Below are positions 18,634-26,243 of a DNA stretch of 64,000 nt, one piece after another; within the stretch, counting starts at the first letter, position 1, and the number at the start of each line of letters is the position of its first letter. The notes beneath the pieces were generated by a model. That model did not search any database, was not told the DNA's origin, and worked only from the letters and a program-made list of their open reading frames with translations. Made by a program: the position numbers and the translations under genes. Origin of the DNA: Gelidibacter sediminis (GTDB taxonomy: Bacteria > Bacteroidota > Bacteroidia > Flavobacteriales > Flavobacteriaceae); the NCBI RefSeq assembly GCF_004364975.1, contig NZ_SOBW01000007.1, positions 124,001 through 188,000 of the forward strand. The letters run 5' to 3'.

Positions 18634-19821
18634 TTAGTCTAGAATTTCAGTTACCTGACCTGCACCTACTGTTCTACCTCCTTCACGGATAGCGAAACGT
18701 AAACCTACGTTCATTGCAATCTTTTGGATTAATTCAACAGTGATAGTCAAGTTGTCTCCTGGCATAACCATTTCAACACCATCAGGAAGCATAATGTTTC
18801 CAGTTACATCAGTTGTACGTACGTAGAACTGTGGACGGTAGTTGTTATGGAATGGAGTATGACGTCCACCTTCTTCTTTTTTCAAGATATAAACCTCAGC
18901 TTTAAATTTAGCATGTGGTGTAACAGATCCTGGCTTAACAATAACCATACCTCTAGAGATTTGAGATTTCTCAATACCTCTTAATAAGATACCTGCGTTA
19001 TCTCCAGCTTCACCTCTGTCAAGAATTTGACGGAACATTTCAATACCAGTAATAGTAGAAGTCAATTTCTCAGCTCCCATACCAATGATTTCAACTGGAT
19101 CTCCAGTTTTAGCAACACCAGTTTCGATACGACCTGTAGCAACAGTTCCACGACCAGTAATAGAGAATACATCTTCAATAGGCATTAAGAACGGCTTGTC
19201 CATATCACGAACTGGCTCTTCAATCCACGCATCAACAGATTCCATTAATTGTAATACTGAATCAACCCATTTTTGCTCACCATTAAGTGCACCTAAAGCA
19301 GAACCTTGAATAACAGGACCATTGTCACCATCATATTCATAGAATGACAACAAATCTCTAATTTCCATTTCAACTAGTTCCAATAGCTCTTCATCGTCAA
19401 CCATGTCCACTTTGTTCATGAATACAACAATACGAGGAATACCTACCTGACGACCTAAAAGGATATGTTCACGAGTTTGTGGCATAGGACCATCTGTAGA
19501 AGCAACCACAAGAATAGCACCGTCCATTTGAGCAGCACCAGTAACCATGTTCTTTACGTAATCCGCGTGACCTGGACAGTCAACGTGAGCGTAGTGACGG
19601 TTTGCTGTTGCATATTCTACGTGAGATGTATTAATTGTAATACCTCTTTCTTTCTCTTCTGGAGCGTTATCAATTTGATCAAATGATCTTGCTTCTGAAA
19701 AACCTGCATCAGCTAATACTTTAGTAATAGCAGCAGTTAAAGTTGTTTTACCGTGATCTACGTGTCCAATAGTACCTATGTTAAGGTGTGGTTTTGAACG
19801 ATCGAAAGTTGCCTTTGCCAT
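18634..19821 (-). CDS. tuf: Elongation factor Tu
   Basis: GTPase delivering aminoacyl-tRNA to the ribosome. 395 residues: P-loop GHVDHGKT (19-26), switch [13 protein letters not shown], switch [18 protein letters not shown], and domains 2 and 3 with the conserved end [15 protein letters not shown]. Only one copy is in this window. It lies between tRNA-Thr(GGU) and tRNA-Trp. A weak imperfect hairpin (GGC...GCC) follows the stop at about 18584-18611. Confidence 0.98.
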   Translation of the reverse strand: MAKATFDRSKPHLNIGTIGHVDHGKTTLTAAITKVLADAGFSEARSFDQIDNAPEEKERGITINTSHVEYATANRHYAHVDCPGHADYVKNMVTGAAQMDGAILVVASTDGPMPQTREHILLGRQVGIPRIVVFMNKVDMVDDEELLELVEMEIRDLLSFYEYDGDNGPVIQGSALGALNGEQKWVDSVLQLMESVDAWIEEPVRDMDKPFLMPIEDVFSITGRGTVATGRIETGVAKTGDPVEIIGMGAEKLTSTITGIEMFRQILDRGEAGDNAGILLRGIEKSQISRGMVIVKPGSVTPHAKFKAEVYILKKEEGGRHTPFHNNYRPQFYVRTTDVTGNIMLPDGVEMVMPGDNLTITVELIQKIAMNVGLRFAIREGGRTVGAGQVTEILD

Positions 19822-19891
19822 GTTTAATTTATTTTAATCTTAATTTATATTAGTGTTCAAAAATTTAATTTTGCTTATTCAAAAAAAAAAG

Positions 19892-19963
19892 AGCCAATGA
19901 CGAGAATTGAACTCGTGACCTCTTCCTTACCAAGGAAACGCTCTACCCCTGAGCTACACCGGC
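19892..19963 (-). tRNA. tRNA-Thr (anticodon GGU)
   Basis: Cloverleaf on the minus strand: acceptor GCCGGTG/CATTGGC with two G-U pairs, anticodon loop TTGGTAA with GGT, and T-arm CGAGTTCAATTCTCG. It is the last tRNA before tuf, in the place of E. coli thrT. Confidence 0.94.
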
Positions 19964-19968
19964 GGTTC

Positions 19969-20028
19969 ATTTACGATAGCCGATTTTCAGATCTACGATT
20001 CGTAAATCACAGTACGCAACTCGTAAAT
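19969..20028. repeat. Imperfect inverted repeat built from TTACGA motifs in a tRNA spacer
   Basis: A 60-base stretch begins ATTTACGA and ends TCGTAAAT. Its centre holds CTACGATTCGTAAATC, so GAT(C/T)TACGA occurs on both strands near the dyad. The two halves of about 30 bases match well at both ends and poorly in the middle, with TTACGA-like blocks roughly every seven bases. It lies between tRNA-Thr(GGU) and tRNA-Gly. Its style recalls the rpoB-rpoC heptamer arrays, although the unit differs. Confidence 0.5.
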
Positions 20029-20123
20029 TAATCTAGAGCAGGACACCACGCCAAGTTGTTGCGATGATATCCTCTTTTAAGAGCGGATCTACGTATAATA
20101 CGTGACCACATTTTCACTTTTAG

Positions 20124-20196
20124 AGCGGGAGACCGGGTTCGAACCGGCGACATTCAGCTTGGAAGGCTGACGCTCTACCAACTGAGCTACTCCCGC
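20124..20196 (-). tRNA. tRNA-Gly (anticodon UCC)
   Basis: Cloverleaf on the minus strand: acceptor GCGGGAG/CTCCCGC, anticodon loop CTTCCAA with TCC, and T-arm CCGGTTCGAACCCGG. It lies between tRNA-Tyr and tRNA-Thr(GGU), in the place of E. coli glyT. Confidence 0.95.
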
Positions 20197-20372
20197 AATT
20201 CTAGAAATTTCATTTTAGAAACCTCATATTTCATGATCTAAATGAACATAATCTTGTTGATTGTGCTAACGCGCTATGCTCATTAATCTTGTTCGAATGA
20301 CATCGAACAAAAACCTCAGAATTAAGTTTTGCAAAAGTAAGCATTTTTACAACAACTTATTCAAAAATTTTG

Positions 20373-20454
<82 letters not shown>

Positions 20455-20545
20455 AATAAATCAATCTTACTTAATGAACTTGCCACTGGCTTTCCCAGTG
20501 CATTTATCGAAGGAAAACAATCCCAAAAACTCTTAGAGTTTTTTG

Positions 20546-20619
20546 AGCCGATGGAGGGACTCGAACCCACGACCTGCTGATTACAAATCAGCTGCTCTAG
20601 CCAGCTGAGCTACATCGGC
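20546..20619 (-). tRNA. tRNA-Thr (anticodon UGU), second identical copy
   Basis: Mature sequence identical to the tRNA at 2009-2082. It is the first gene of the tRNA-tuf transcript, placed about 50 bases after a good promoter (20671-20699). Anticodon loop TTTGTAA, T-arm GGGTTCGAGTCCC. Confidence 0.95.
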
Positions 20620-20670
20620 TTTTTATGACCTTTTCCTTCAATAAAAAAGCCCGCTATTTCTAACGGACTG

Positions 20671-20699
20671 CAAATGTATAGAAATATTTAAGTATTCAA
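20671..20699 (-). promoter_or_regulatory. Promoter of the tRNA-Thr/Tyr/Gly/Thr-tuf transcript
   Basis: Read on the minus strand: TTG (20699-20697), an 18-base spacer and TACATTTG (20678-20671). This matches the flavobacterial housekeeping consensus TTG-N17-23-TAnnTTTG. It lies about 50 bases before the first tRNA and is probably the entry point for tuf and perhaps the whole secE-rpoC block. Confidence 0.75.
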
Positions 20700-20731
20700 A
20701 ACATTTTTTTTATTTTTTTTAAAATTTTTTT

Positions 20732-21034
20732 TCAAATATGTGATCGGAGCTTCTCTTTTCGCTTTTTAAGTTGTCTTTCTAACGATGAAACGGCCATGTC
20801 TGCCCCTTCTTCAAATGTCTTGCATTGCTTTTTTACCACAAAACTATCTCCTGGCACATTGACTCTTGCCTCAAATACTTTGTTTTCCTTATCGCTGGTA
20901 TTCTCAACTTTTAAATAGACATCAGATTGTATGACTTTATCATAAAACAAATCCAATTTATCCATTCTTTTCTGAATAAAGTCTATTAACTTTTTGTCTG
21001 CACTAAAGTTAACTGATTGCATGTTTACTTTCAT
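20732..21034 (-). CDS. hpf: Ribosome hibernation-promoting factor, short form
   Basis: HPF/RaiA-family protein that binds the 30S decoding region in stationary phase and inactivates or dimerises ribosomes. 100 residues, the short form with no C-terminal dimerisation domain. Visible: MKVNMQSVNFSADKKLIDFI, the core VYLKVENTSDKENKVFEARVNV, and a basic C-terminal helix (SSLERQLKKRKEKLRSH). It lies 95 bases after xerC. TAATTTTG at 21067-21074 fits a -7 box, but the -33 element is weak. Confidence 0.88.
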   Translation of the reverse strand: MKVNMQSVNFSADKKLIDFIQKRMDKLDLFYDKVIQSDVYLKVENTSDKENKVFEARVNVPGDSFVVKKQCKTFEEGADMAVSSLERQLKKRKEKLRSHI

Positions 21035-21129
21035 CTGTTGATTCTTTTTTGAATAAATTCACAGCACAAAATTAGTTCACTATAAGTTCACGAATTTATG
21101 CCTTCATTTGGGTTAGACATTAGCTATTG

Positions 21130-22032
21130 TTATTTACTTCTAGGGTGCGCACTTTCGTACACTTTTTTCAATTCGGCAATACTGTTATGTGTATATACCT
21201 GGGTCGCTGCGAGACTCGAATGTCCGAGCAATTCCTTAACAGCGTTTAAATCAGCACCTTCATTTAACAAGTGCGTCGCAAATGAGTGCCTCAATATATG
21301 CGGGCTCTTTTTTACCTTTAAAGATGCTTTACTAAAATACTCATTTATAATTCTGTAAACAAGCGTTTCATATATTTTTAACCCTTTATTGGTTAAAAAC
21401 AAATATTCTTGATTTTTGACGGTTGTAATCGCTTCTCTTAATTTTAAATACGATTTTGCAGTCTGTAACACAGAGTCAATTAAAGGGATATAGCGTTCTT
21501 TGTTTCGTTTACCAAGTACTTTTAAAGTTTTATTGGGAAGATCAAGGTCTTTAAGCGTTATTTCAATTAATTCAATACGTCGAATTCCTGTGGCATAGAA
21601 CAATTCCACAATCAATTTATTTCTAACCCCCTCAAAATCGGTTTCAGACTCTAAAATATGCATTACATCATCCATTTCTTTTTGTGAAAATGGAATTTGT
21701 ACTTTCTTAGCGGTTTTTAAGGCTTTATGCTTAGATAGCGGATTTGCCTCTAAACTACCTGTCTTAATTAAGAACTTATAATACGAGTTTAATGAGGAGA
21801 TTTTTCGGTTAATTGTTCTATTGGAGATTTTAGCTTCTACCAACTGCACAATCCATCGTCTAATTTGAGAGTAATGAACATCTTGAAGGGTGTCAGAACC
21901 ATATACTTCAGTTATAAAATGCAGAAATGCATTCAAATCTGTTATATATGCCTTGACTGTCAATGTTGAATACTTTTTTTCGTGAAGCAAATATTCTGAA
22001 AAATAAGAGAACTCGGTATTTACTTCGGACAT
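21130..22032 (-). CDS. xerC: Tyrosine recombinase of the XerC/XerD type
   Basis: Site-specific recombinase resolving chromosome dimers at dif. 300 residues: an N-terminal SAM-like core-binding domain (about 1-90) and a catalytic domain with Arg151 (ATGIRRIELIEI), Lys175 (VLGKRNKER), His245, Arg248 (PHILRHSFATH), His271 (LLGHSS) and Tyr280 (TQVYTH). The length and the conserved ends are those of a housekeeping Xer. No att-like repeat or phage gene flanks it. The choice of XerC over XerD is tentative. It lies between rpsU and hpf. Confidence 0.9.
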   Translation of the reverse strand: MSEVNTEFSYFSEYLLHEKKYSTLTVKAYITDLNAFLHFITEVYGSDTLQDVHYSQIRRWIVQLVEAKISNRTINRKISSLNSYYKFLIKTGSLEANPLSKHKALKTAKKVQIPFSQKEMDDVMHILESETDFEGVRNKLIVELFYATGIRRIELIEITLKDLDLPNKTLKVLGKRNKERYIPLIDSVLQTAKSYLKLREAITTVKNQEYLFLTNKGLKIYETLVYRIINEYFSKASLKVKKSPHILRHSFATHLLNEGADLNAVKELLGHSSLAATQVYTHNSIAELKKVYESAHPRSK

Positions 22033-22072
22033 ATCTGAACCTATTTATAACTTTGATGTTTAAATATAAGGC

Positions 22073-22100
22073 AAAAAAAAATTCCTGCTCATGCAGGAAT
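22073..22100 (-). terminator. Terminator of rpsU
   Basis: Inverted repeat ATTCCTGC-TCAT-GCAGGAAT (22081-22100), followed on the minus strand by eight T. It begins 27 bases after the rpsU stop and separates rpsU from xerC. Confidence 0.9.
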
Positions 22101-22126
22101 CTCTTTTATTAATTTCAATAAGCCGC

Positions 22127-22321
22127 TTATACGTTTTCTTGATCTCTTAAACGTTGTACATATTGAGCTTTTTGAATCAACGCTCTATGTTCTACAGATG
22201 GCTTTGTAAACTGTTTACGAGACTGCAATTGACGCTTTGTACCCGTCTTGTCAAACTTTCGTTTGTAACGTTTTAACGCTCTATCTATATTTTCTCCTTC
22301 TTTAATTGGTATTATTAACAT
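22127..22321 (-). CDS. rpsU: 30S ribosomal protein S21
   Basis: Small basic protein of the 30S platform, 64 residues, with the conserved GENIDRALKRYKRKFDKTGT and the basic RKQFTKPS segment. In Bacteroidota ribosomes bS21, with bS18 and bS6, hides the 3' end of 16S rRNA so that anti-Shine-Dalgarno pairing is blocked; Tyr54, reported to be important for this (from memory), is present here (KAQYVQRL). The gene is monocistronic, with its own promoter and terminator, and its mRNA has a strong Shine-Dalgarno site, the only obvious one I found in this window. Confidence 0.95.
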   Translation of the reverse strand: MLIIPIKEGENIDRALKRYKRKFDKTGTKRQLQSRKQFTKPSVEHRALIQKAQYVQRLRDQENV

Positions 22322-22330
22322 AGTGTCTTA

Positions 22331-22337
22331 ACCTCCT
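22331..22337 (-). promoter_or_regulatory. Strong Shine-Dalgarno site of rpsU (AGGAGGT)
   Basis: The minus strand reads AGAGAGGAGGTTAAGACACT before the ATG, giving AGGAGGT with nine bases to the start codon. Nearly every other gene here has only an A/T-rich leader. A site complementary to the normally hidden anti-Shine-Dalgarno fits feedback control by bS21, as reported for Flavobacterium. Confidence 0.85.
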
Positions 22338-22359
22338 CTCTTTTAGAATTTTCAGGCTG

Positions 22360-22389
22360 CAAATATAAAAAGTTAATTATAATCTGCAA
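22360..22389 (-). promoter_or_regulatory. Promoter of rpsU
   Basis: On the minus strand: TTG (22389-22387), a 19-base spacer and TATATTTG (22367-22360), an exact fit to the flavobacterial consensus. Predicted transcription start at about 22352, giving a leader of about 30 bases that contains the Shine-Dalgarno site. Confidence 0.85.
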
Positions 22390-22510
22390 TTAATTATTTA
22401 AAATTTTTATTGATAGAACAGTAGTCATATAATACCTCATGAGGACACTGTATTTTCATAGGACCCCTAATACATTACTTTTTTTAAGTTCAACTTGTAG
22501 TACAATTAAA

Positions 22511-23935
22511 TCAATCTTTAAACAGTGACGACCTTTTTGTCAAATCTTGAATCAATTTCTCATCTTCTTCGCTTTCCAAGAGTGTATTGTAATTTCTCCA
22601 AAACTCCTTGTTGTAAGGTTTGACTGCAAATATATCTGGGTCCCATGATTGTTGCAAAGCACCATCTACTTTTTCAGGATCTACAATGATTTCTGTAAAC
22701 AACAATTCCTGTACCGTATAATAAAAGCGTTCATCAGTATTTGGTTGGCCCTCAATGATCTCACCTGGTTTTGTTGGCTTGTATCCCACATTCACCAATT
22801 TTGGTGTTTCATAATATATATAATTTAGATACATTTTTTCTTGGTACTCCCTAAAGGTCATGATCAATTTATGGTTGATCTGCGTATCAAATAACGTTTT
22901 GCTCCTACTCTTTTGGGCTTTGGATGCTGCAATCAACTCATATTCCAATTTTTTGATGGCATAAGTGTCATAATAAACATAAAGCCAGCCTTTGGCCTGA
23001 TACCCATCATTAAATACACCCTTAGTTTCTAGATTAATAAATTGATGACTCTCCGCAATTTCAATCTTATACAGTTTACGATCATTGTCCACCAAGATGG
23101 TGTCCAACCTGAATTGATGCGTATCCAAAACATCCTCTCCAAACAGTGCGCGTTTGGAATTGGCATTCCTAAATACGTTCAACTTGCTTTCAAATAAATT
23201 TTGAAGCCCATTAATTCGGGTATCATTCCATTTGATGGCTTTGACCAAGGTAGAGGTTTTAATCGTATCCCTCCTTAAGTTTCGCGCTTGTAGGTTTCCT
23301 CTGTTTGTTTTCTCCTTCAAATATGCCGTATAAGTCAATAAGCTGTCTACATCACGTAAATCGTAACTTTTTCTAACCTGATCTACATTAATTTTGAGAT
23401 TTGACACTGCTGGAGAAGTATAACTGGAATCATATACTGTAATGGCACTCTCTATGAGCCATTTAAATTCTCTCCTATTGCGTTCTTTATGACGTAAAAA
23501 CCCTTTTTGTAGATAAGGTTGTTCAGGCATATTCACGGCTAATCGTTCAAGTGCTTTGAGCACAATATCATTTCCTGTTTTAGGACGGGTTTCAGCCACC
23601 AATACAATCTCATCCAAAGAGGCAATATCTTCTTCCAAATAGATCTCTTGTGTATTGTCAAATTCGTTGACTAGGGTCTTATAACTTTTAAAACCAATGG
23701 ACGAAATCACCAAGGTGTCATTTAGGAACTGATTGGGCACCTGTAGAACAAATTTACCATCGGCATTACTTACTGTACCTATGGTAGTATTTTGAACGTA
23801 AATACTCGCACTTTCAATAGGCATTAAGGTTCCGAAATCAGAAATTTTATTTTTGAGTTCCTTCTGCGCAACGGCGGAGAACCAAAAAAAGCAAATTGAT
23901 AACGTTAGTAGGTGTTTGAAATAATTTACTCGCAT
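22511..23935 (-). CDS. Exported protein with N-terminal carboxypeptidase-regulatory-like domain
   Basis: 474 residues with a signal peptide (LLTLSICFFWFSAVAQ, cut near 24) and an N-terminal CarboxypepD_reg-like beta-sandwich (about 25-110: ASIYVQNTTIGTVSNADGKF, LVISSIGFKSYKT). The rest is a beta-rich region of unknown function with alternating aromatic strands. There is no plug domain, C-terminal beta-barrel signature or type IX sorting domain, so it is not a TonB receptor. The architecture is common in Bacteroidota and lies on the periplasmic or outer-membrane side; its function is unknown. It stands alone between rpsU and the acyl-CoA dehydrogenase terminator. Confidence 0.8.
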   Translation of the reverse strand: MRVNYFKHLLTLSICFFWFSAVAQKELKNKISDFGTLMPIESASIYVQNTTIGTVSNADGKFVLQVPNQFLNDTLVISSIGFKSYKTLVNEFDNTQEIYLEEDIASLDEIVLVAETRPKTGNDIVLKALERLAVNMPEQPYLQKGFLRHKERNRREFKWLIESAITVYDSSYTSPAVSNLKINVDQVRKSYDLRDVDSLLTYTAYLKEKTNRGNLQARNLRRDTIKTSTLVKAIKWNDTRINGLQNLFESKLNVFRNANSKRALFGEDVLDTHQFRLDTILVDNDRKLYKIEIAESHQFINLETKGVFNDGYQAKGWLYVYYDTYAIKKLEYELIAASKAQKSRSKTLFDTQINHKLIMTFREYQEKMYLNYIYYETPKLVNVGYKPTKPGEIIEGQPNTDERFYYTVQELLFTEIIVDPEKVDGALQQSWDPDIFAVKPYNKEFWRNYNTLLESEEDEKLIQDLTKRSSLFKD

Positions 23936-23980
23936 GTGCTGATGGCTATTAAGAATTTATCACGTTTATTGTTTGGTTAA

Positions 23981-24027
23981 AAATAAAAAAACCTCATTTA
24001 AGCAGAATTGAATCACTAAAATGAGGC
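23981..24027 (-). terminator. Terminator after the acyl-CoA dehydrogenase gene
   Basis: Stem CCTCATTT (23992-23999) / AAATGAGG (24019-24026) with a 19-base loop, followed on the minus strand by a long T-rich tract. It lies beyond the duplicated gene end at 24061-24115. Confidence 0.7.
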
Positions 24028-24060
24028 TTTCGTTTGTTGTTCCAGTCGTAATCTTGTTTT

Positions 24061-24203
24061 AAACTACGTTGCCGGTTTATAATCCTTCTTATCAATTACC
24101 ATTTTGGCGATAATTCCATTGGAAATGTTCGCCAAATGATAATCAGAAAAACTACGTTGCCGGTTTATAATCCTTCTTATCGATTACCATTTTGGCGATA
24201 ATT
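24061..24203 (-). repeat. Tandem partial duplication of the acyl-CoA dehydrogenase 3' end
   Basis: The last 18 or so codons and the stop of the gene (24149-24203) are repeated at 24061-24115: 55 bases with a single A/G difference, offset by 88 bases. The 33 bases between copies are unrelated to the gene. Copy 1 is a non-coding remnant encoding the same C terminus (IIAKMVIDKKDYKPAT); it remains in frame with a few upstream codons but has no start. Confidence 0.92.
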
Positions 24204-25318
24204 TCTCTCAAAATTTCAGAAGTACCGCCACCAATGGGACCGAGTCTACTATCGCGTAGTAAACGTGCCATTGGATAATCTTCCATATACCCATAGCCAC
24301 CTAAAAATTGAAGACAGCCATAAATAACATCATCAGCCATTTTTGTGGCATGTAGTTTAGACATCGTCGCCTCTTTAACTACATATTCCCCCTTATTAAG
24401 TCTATAGGCCACAGAATAGTTGAATTCTTTGGAAATTTCCATCTCAGTATAAAAATCGGCCACCTTGTGTCGTAAAGCTTGGAATTTGTCAATAGTTTTA
24501 CCAAAAGCTGTGCGCTCTGACATATACTGAACTGCATATTCCAATGCAAATTCAGCTCTGGCGTGGGCGTTGATCCCCATGATCAATCGTTCTAAAGCAA
24601 AGTGTTGCATAATGTATGGAAATCCTTTGCCTTCTTCCCCCATCAATTGATCCGCAGGAATGGTCACATTATCAAACGCAATTTCTCCAGTATCGGATGC
24701 GCGCCATCCTAACTTATCCAATTTTGAAGATGAAATTCCAGGAGTATCTCTGTCCATAACAAAAATACTCATTCCATTATGGCCCGCTTCAGGATCTGTT
24801 TTGGCAGCAACTACTAAATAGTCACTATAAATACCATTGGTAATAAAGGTTTTTGACCCATTAATAACATAACTATCACCTTGTTTGATTGCCGTAGTAC
24901 GCATCCCGGCTACATCACTACCGCCAAAAGGCTCCGTAATACAAAGACAGCCTATTTTATCGCCACTGATACTAGGCGCTAAATACTTTTCTTTTATGTC
25001 ATGACTTCCTTCCTTGTTCAAATGCGTCATAGCCAAATAAGCATGTGCCCACATTGCTGCGGCAAATCCACCTGAATTTACTTTTTGTAATTCTTCAAGA
25101 AAAATGACGGTATAGAACAAATCGAGATCCATGCCCCCATAAGCCTCTGGATAATTGATTCCGAAAAACCCCATCTCTCCAAATTTCTTCCAGATAAACC
25201 GTTCAATGGTTCCGGTTTTCTCCCATTTGTCAATATGAGGAACGACTTCTTTCTTTAAGAAATCTTGTAAACTTTTTCTAAAAAGTTGATGTTCTTCTGT
25301 GAAGTACATGCTATTCAT
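24152..25318 (-). CDS. Acyl-CoA dehydrogenase
   Basis: FAD flavoenzyme introducing the alpha-beta double bond in acyl-CoA. 388 residues with the usual N-terminal helical, middle beta (CITEPFGGSDVAGM, FITNG) and C-terminal helical domains (FGKTIDKFQALRHKVADF; FLGGYGYMEDYPMARLLRD). The position of the common catalytic Glu near the C terminus is Gly (GGGTSEI). As in isovaleryl-CoA and long-chain enzymes, the base is then probably Glu243 in ALERLIMG; this is inferred by alignment from memory. The chain-length preference is unknown. It starts 19 bases after the comEA-like gene. Its 3' end is duplicated downstream. Confidence 0.9.
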   Translation of the reverse strand: MNSMYFTEEHQLFRKSLQDFLKKEVVPHIDKWEKTGTIERFIWKKFGEMGFFGINYPEAYGGMDLDLFYTVIFLEELQKVNSGGFAAAMWAHAYLAMTHLNKEGSHDIKEKYLAPSISGDKIGCLCITEPFGGSDVAGMRTTAIKQGDSYVINGSKTFITNGIYSDYLVVAAKTDPEAGHNGMSIFVMDRDTPGISSSKLDKLGWRASDTGEIAFDNVTIPADQLMGEEGKGFPYIMQHFALERLIMGINAHARAEFALEYAVQYMSERTAFGKTIDKFQALRHKVADFYTEMEISKEFNYSVAYRLNKGEYVVKEATMSKLHATKMADDVIYGCLQFLGGYGYMEDYPMARLLRDSRLGPIGGGTSEILREIIAKMVIDKKDYKPAT

Positions 25319-25337
25319 ATAGTGTTTTTTTTGTCGT

Positions 25338-26231
25338 TTAATTAAGTTTCAAATATAACTTAATTATCTCAAATTTTTGAATTGGAAAGTTTTTAACCAT
25401 TAGCAACTCATCAAATGATTTGAAGCCATCTCTCAAGGTGCGCTGTTCAATGATATAGTGTGCTACTTCATAATCTATATACTGAATGGTTACCAATTGA
25501 TCTTTGGTAGCTGTATTTAGATCCAACCGCTCCACATGTCTGGGTGTCTTTACTGCAAAATCATTTGTTACACGGGCAATGACTTCTGGTGTTAACCCGT
25601 GAATATCCTGAAGTTGAATTTCAGATATAAAACCACCCTTAAATTTATTTCGGTATTTGATAATATTGTCAGACAATTTTTCGCCAATACCATTCACCTT
25701 TTGCAAATCGTGAGCGGTAGCTGTATTGAGATCTAATTTCAGGTGGTCAGCTTTTAGTCCATAATTTTTCAAATTGGGCTGTTTATTGTAATCTATCCAT
25801 GATGTTTTGGTTTTAGGTTCTGTTACCCATTCTGGAAATTTAAACAATGGTTGCAAAACCGCTAATAGAGAATCTGAAACCTTTGTAACCTGCTGAAATT
25901 GCAATGCAGAATTAATCCATTGGTCCTTGGCTCTGTAGGCGAGTAACCGGTCAATTTCCTCAGGGGTCATACCCAAGGTATAGCCTTTAAAATCTGTTAT
26001 GTAATTGGGGTTAAAGGGATACACTTTAGGGATGTTTTTTTCGGCTTGTAATCGTTTTAAAGAATCAATTTGATTTCTAAAAGACTCTAGTTGTCTAGCG
26101 TCAGATTCAACATGTACAGGTGTAAAGTTCGCAAAGAAATAGATGCCCTGAAAAATAACGATAAGTATGGCCAATAAAAAAATCCCATTCCGTTGACTGT
26201 TAGAAAACTTGAAATGGGATTTGATTGCCAT
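25338..26231 (-). CDS. Membrane-anchored helix-hairpin-helix protein, ComEA-like
   Basis: 297 residues: one N-terminal membrane segment (GIFLLAILIVIFQGIYFFA, about 16-34), a linker, and two or three helix-hairpin-helix units, each starting LDLNTAT (about 164-210: LDLNTATAHDLQKVNGIGEK; about 236-285: LDLNTATKDQLVTIQYIDY). ComEA-type domains bind double-stranded DNA during uptake in competent bacteria; many Bacteroidota have such proteins without known competence. It starts 12 bases after the symporter gene and 19 before the acyl-CoA dehydrogenase, so the three may be co-transcribed although their functions seem unrelated. Confidence 0.85.
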   Translation of the reverse strand: MAIKSHFKFSNSQRNGIFLLAILIVIFQGIYFFANFTPVHVESDARQLESFRNQIDSLKRLQAEKNIPKVYPFNPNYITDFKGYTLGMTPEEIDRLLAYRAKDQWINSALQFQQVTKVSDSLLAVLQPLFKFPEWVTEPKTKTSWIDYNKQPNLKNYGLKADHLKLDLNTATAHDLQKVNGIGEKLSDNIIKYRNKFKGGFISEIQLQDIHGLTPEVIARVTNDFAVKTPRHVERLDLNTATKDQLVTIQYIDYEVAHYIIEQRTLRDGFKSFDELLMVKNFPIQKFEIIKLYLKLN

Positions 26232-26243
26232 GTTAAAATTTAA

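Noticed and set aside
21130-22032. Tyrosine recombinase as sign of an integrated element
   Set aside because: Housekeeping Xer length and motifs, core genes on both sides, no att repeats or cargo.
22418-22451. Palindrome CCTCATGAGG with ACAGT and ACTGT nearby
   Set aside because: The outer pair is not symmetric about the palindrome and no gene is clearly placed to use it.
24061-24203. Repeat pair considered as CRISPR or insertion-sequence end
   Set aside because: Only two copies, one of which is coding sequence; no terminal inverted repeats, no target duplication, no transposase.
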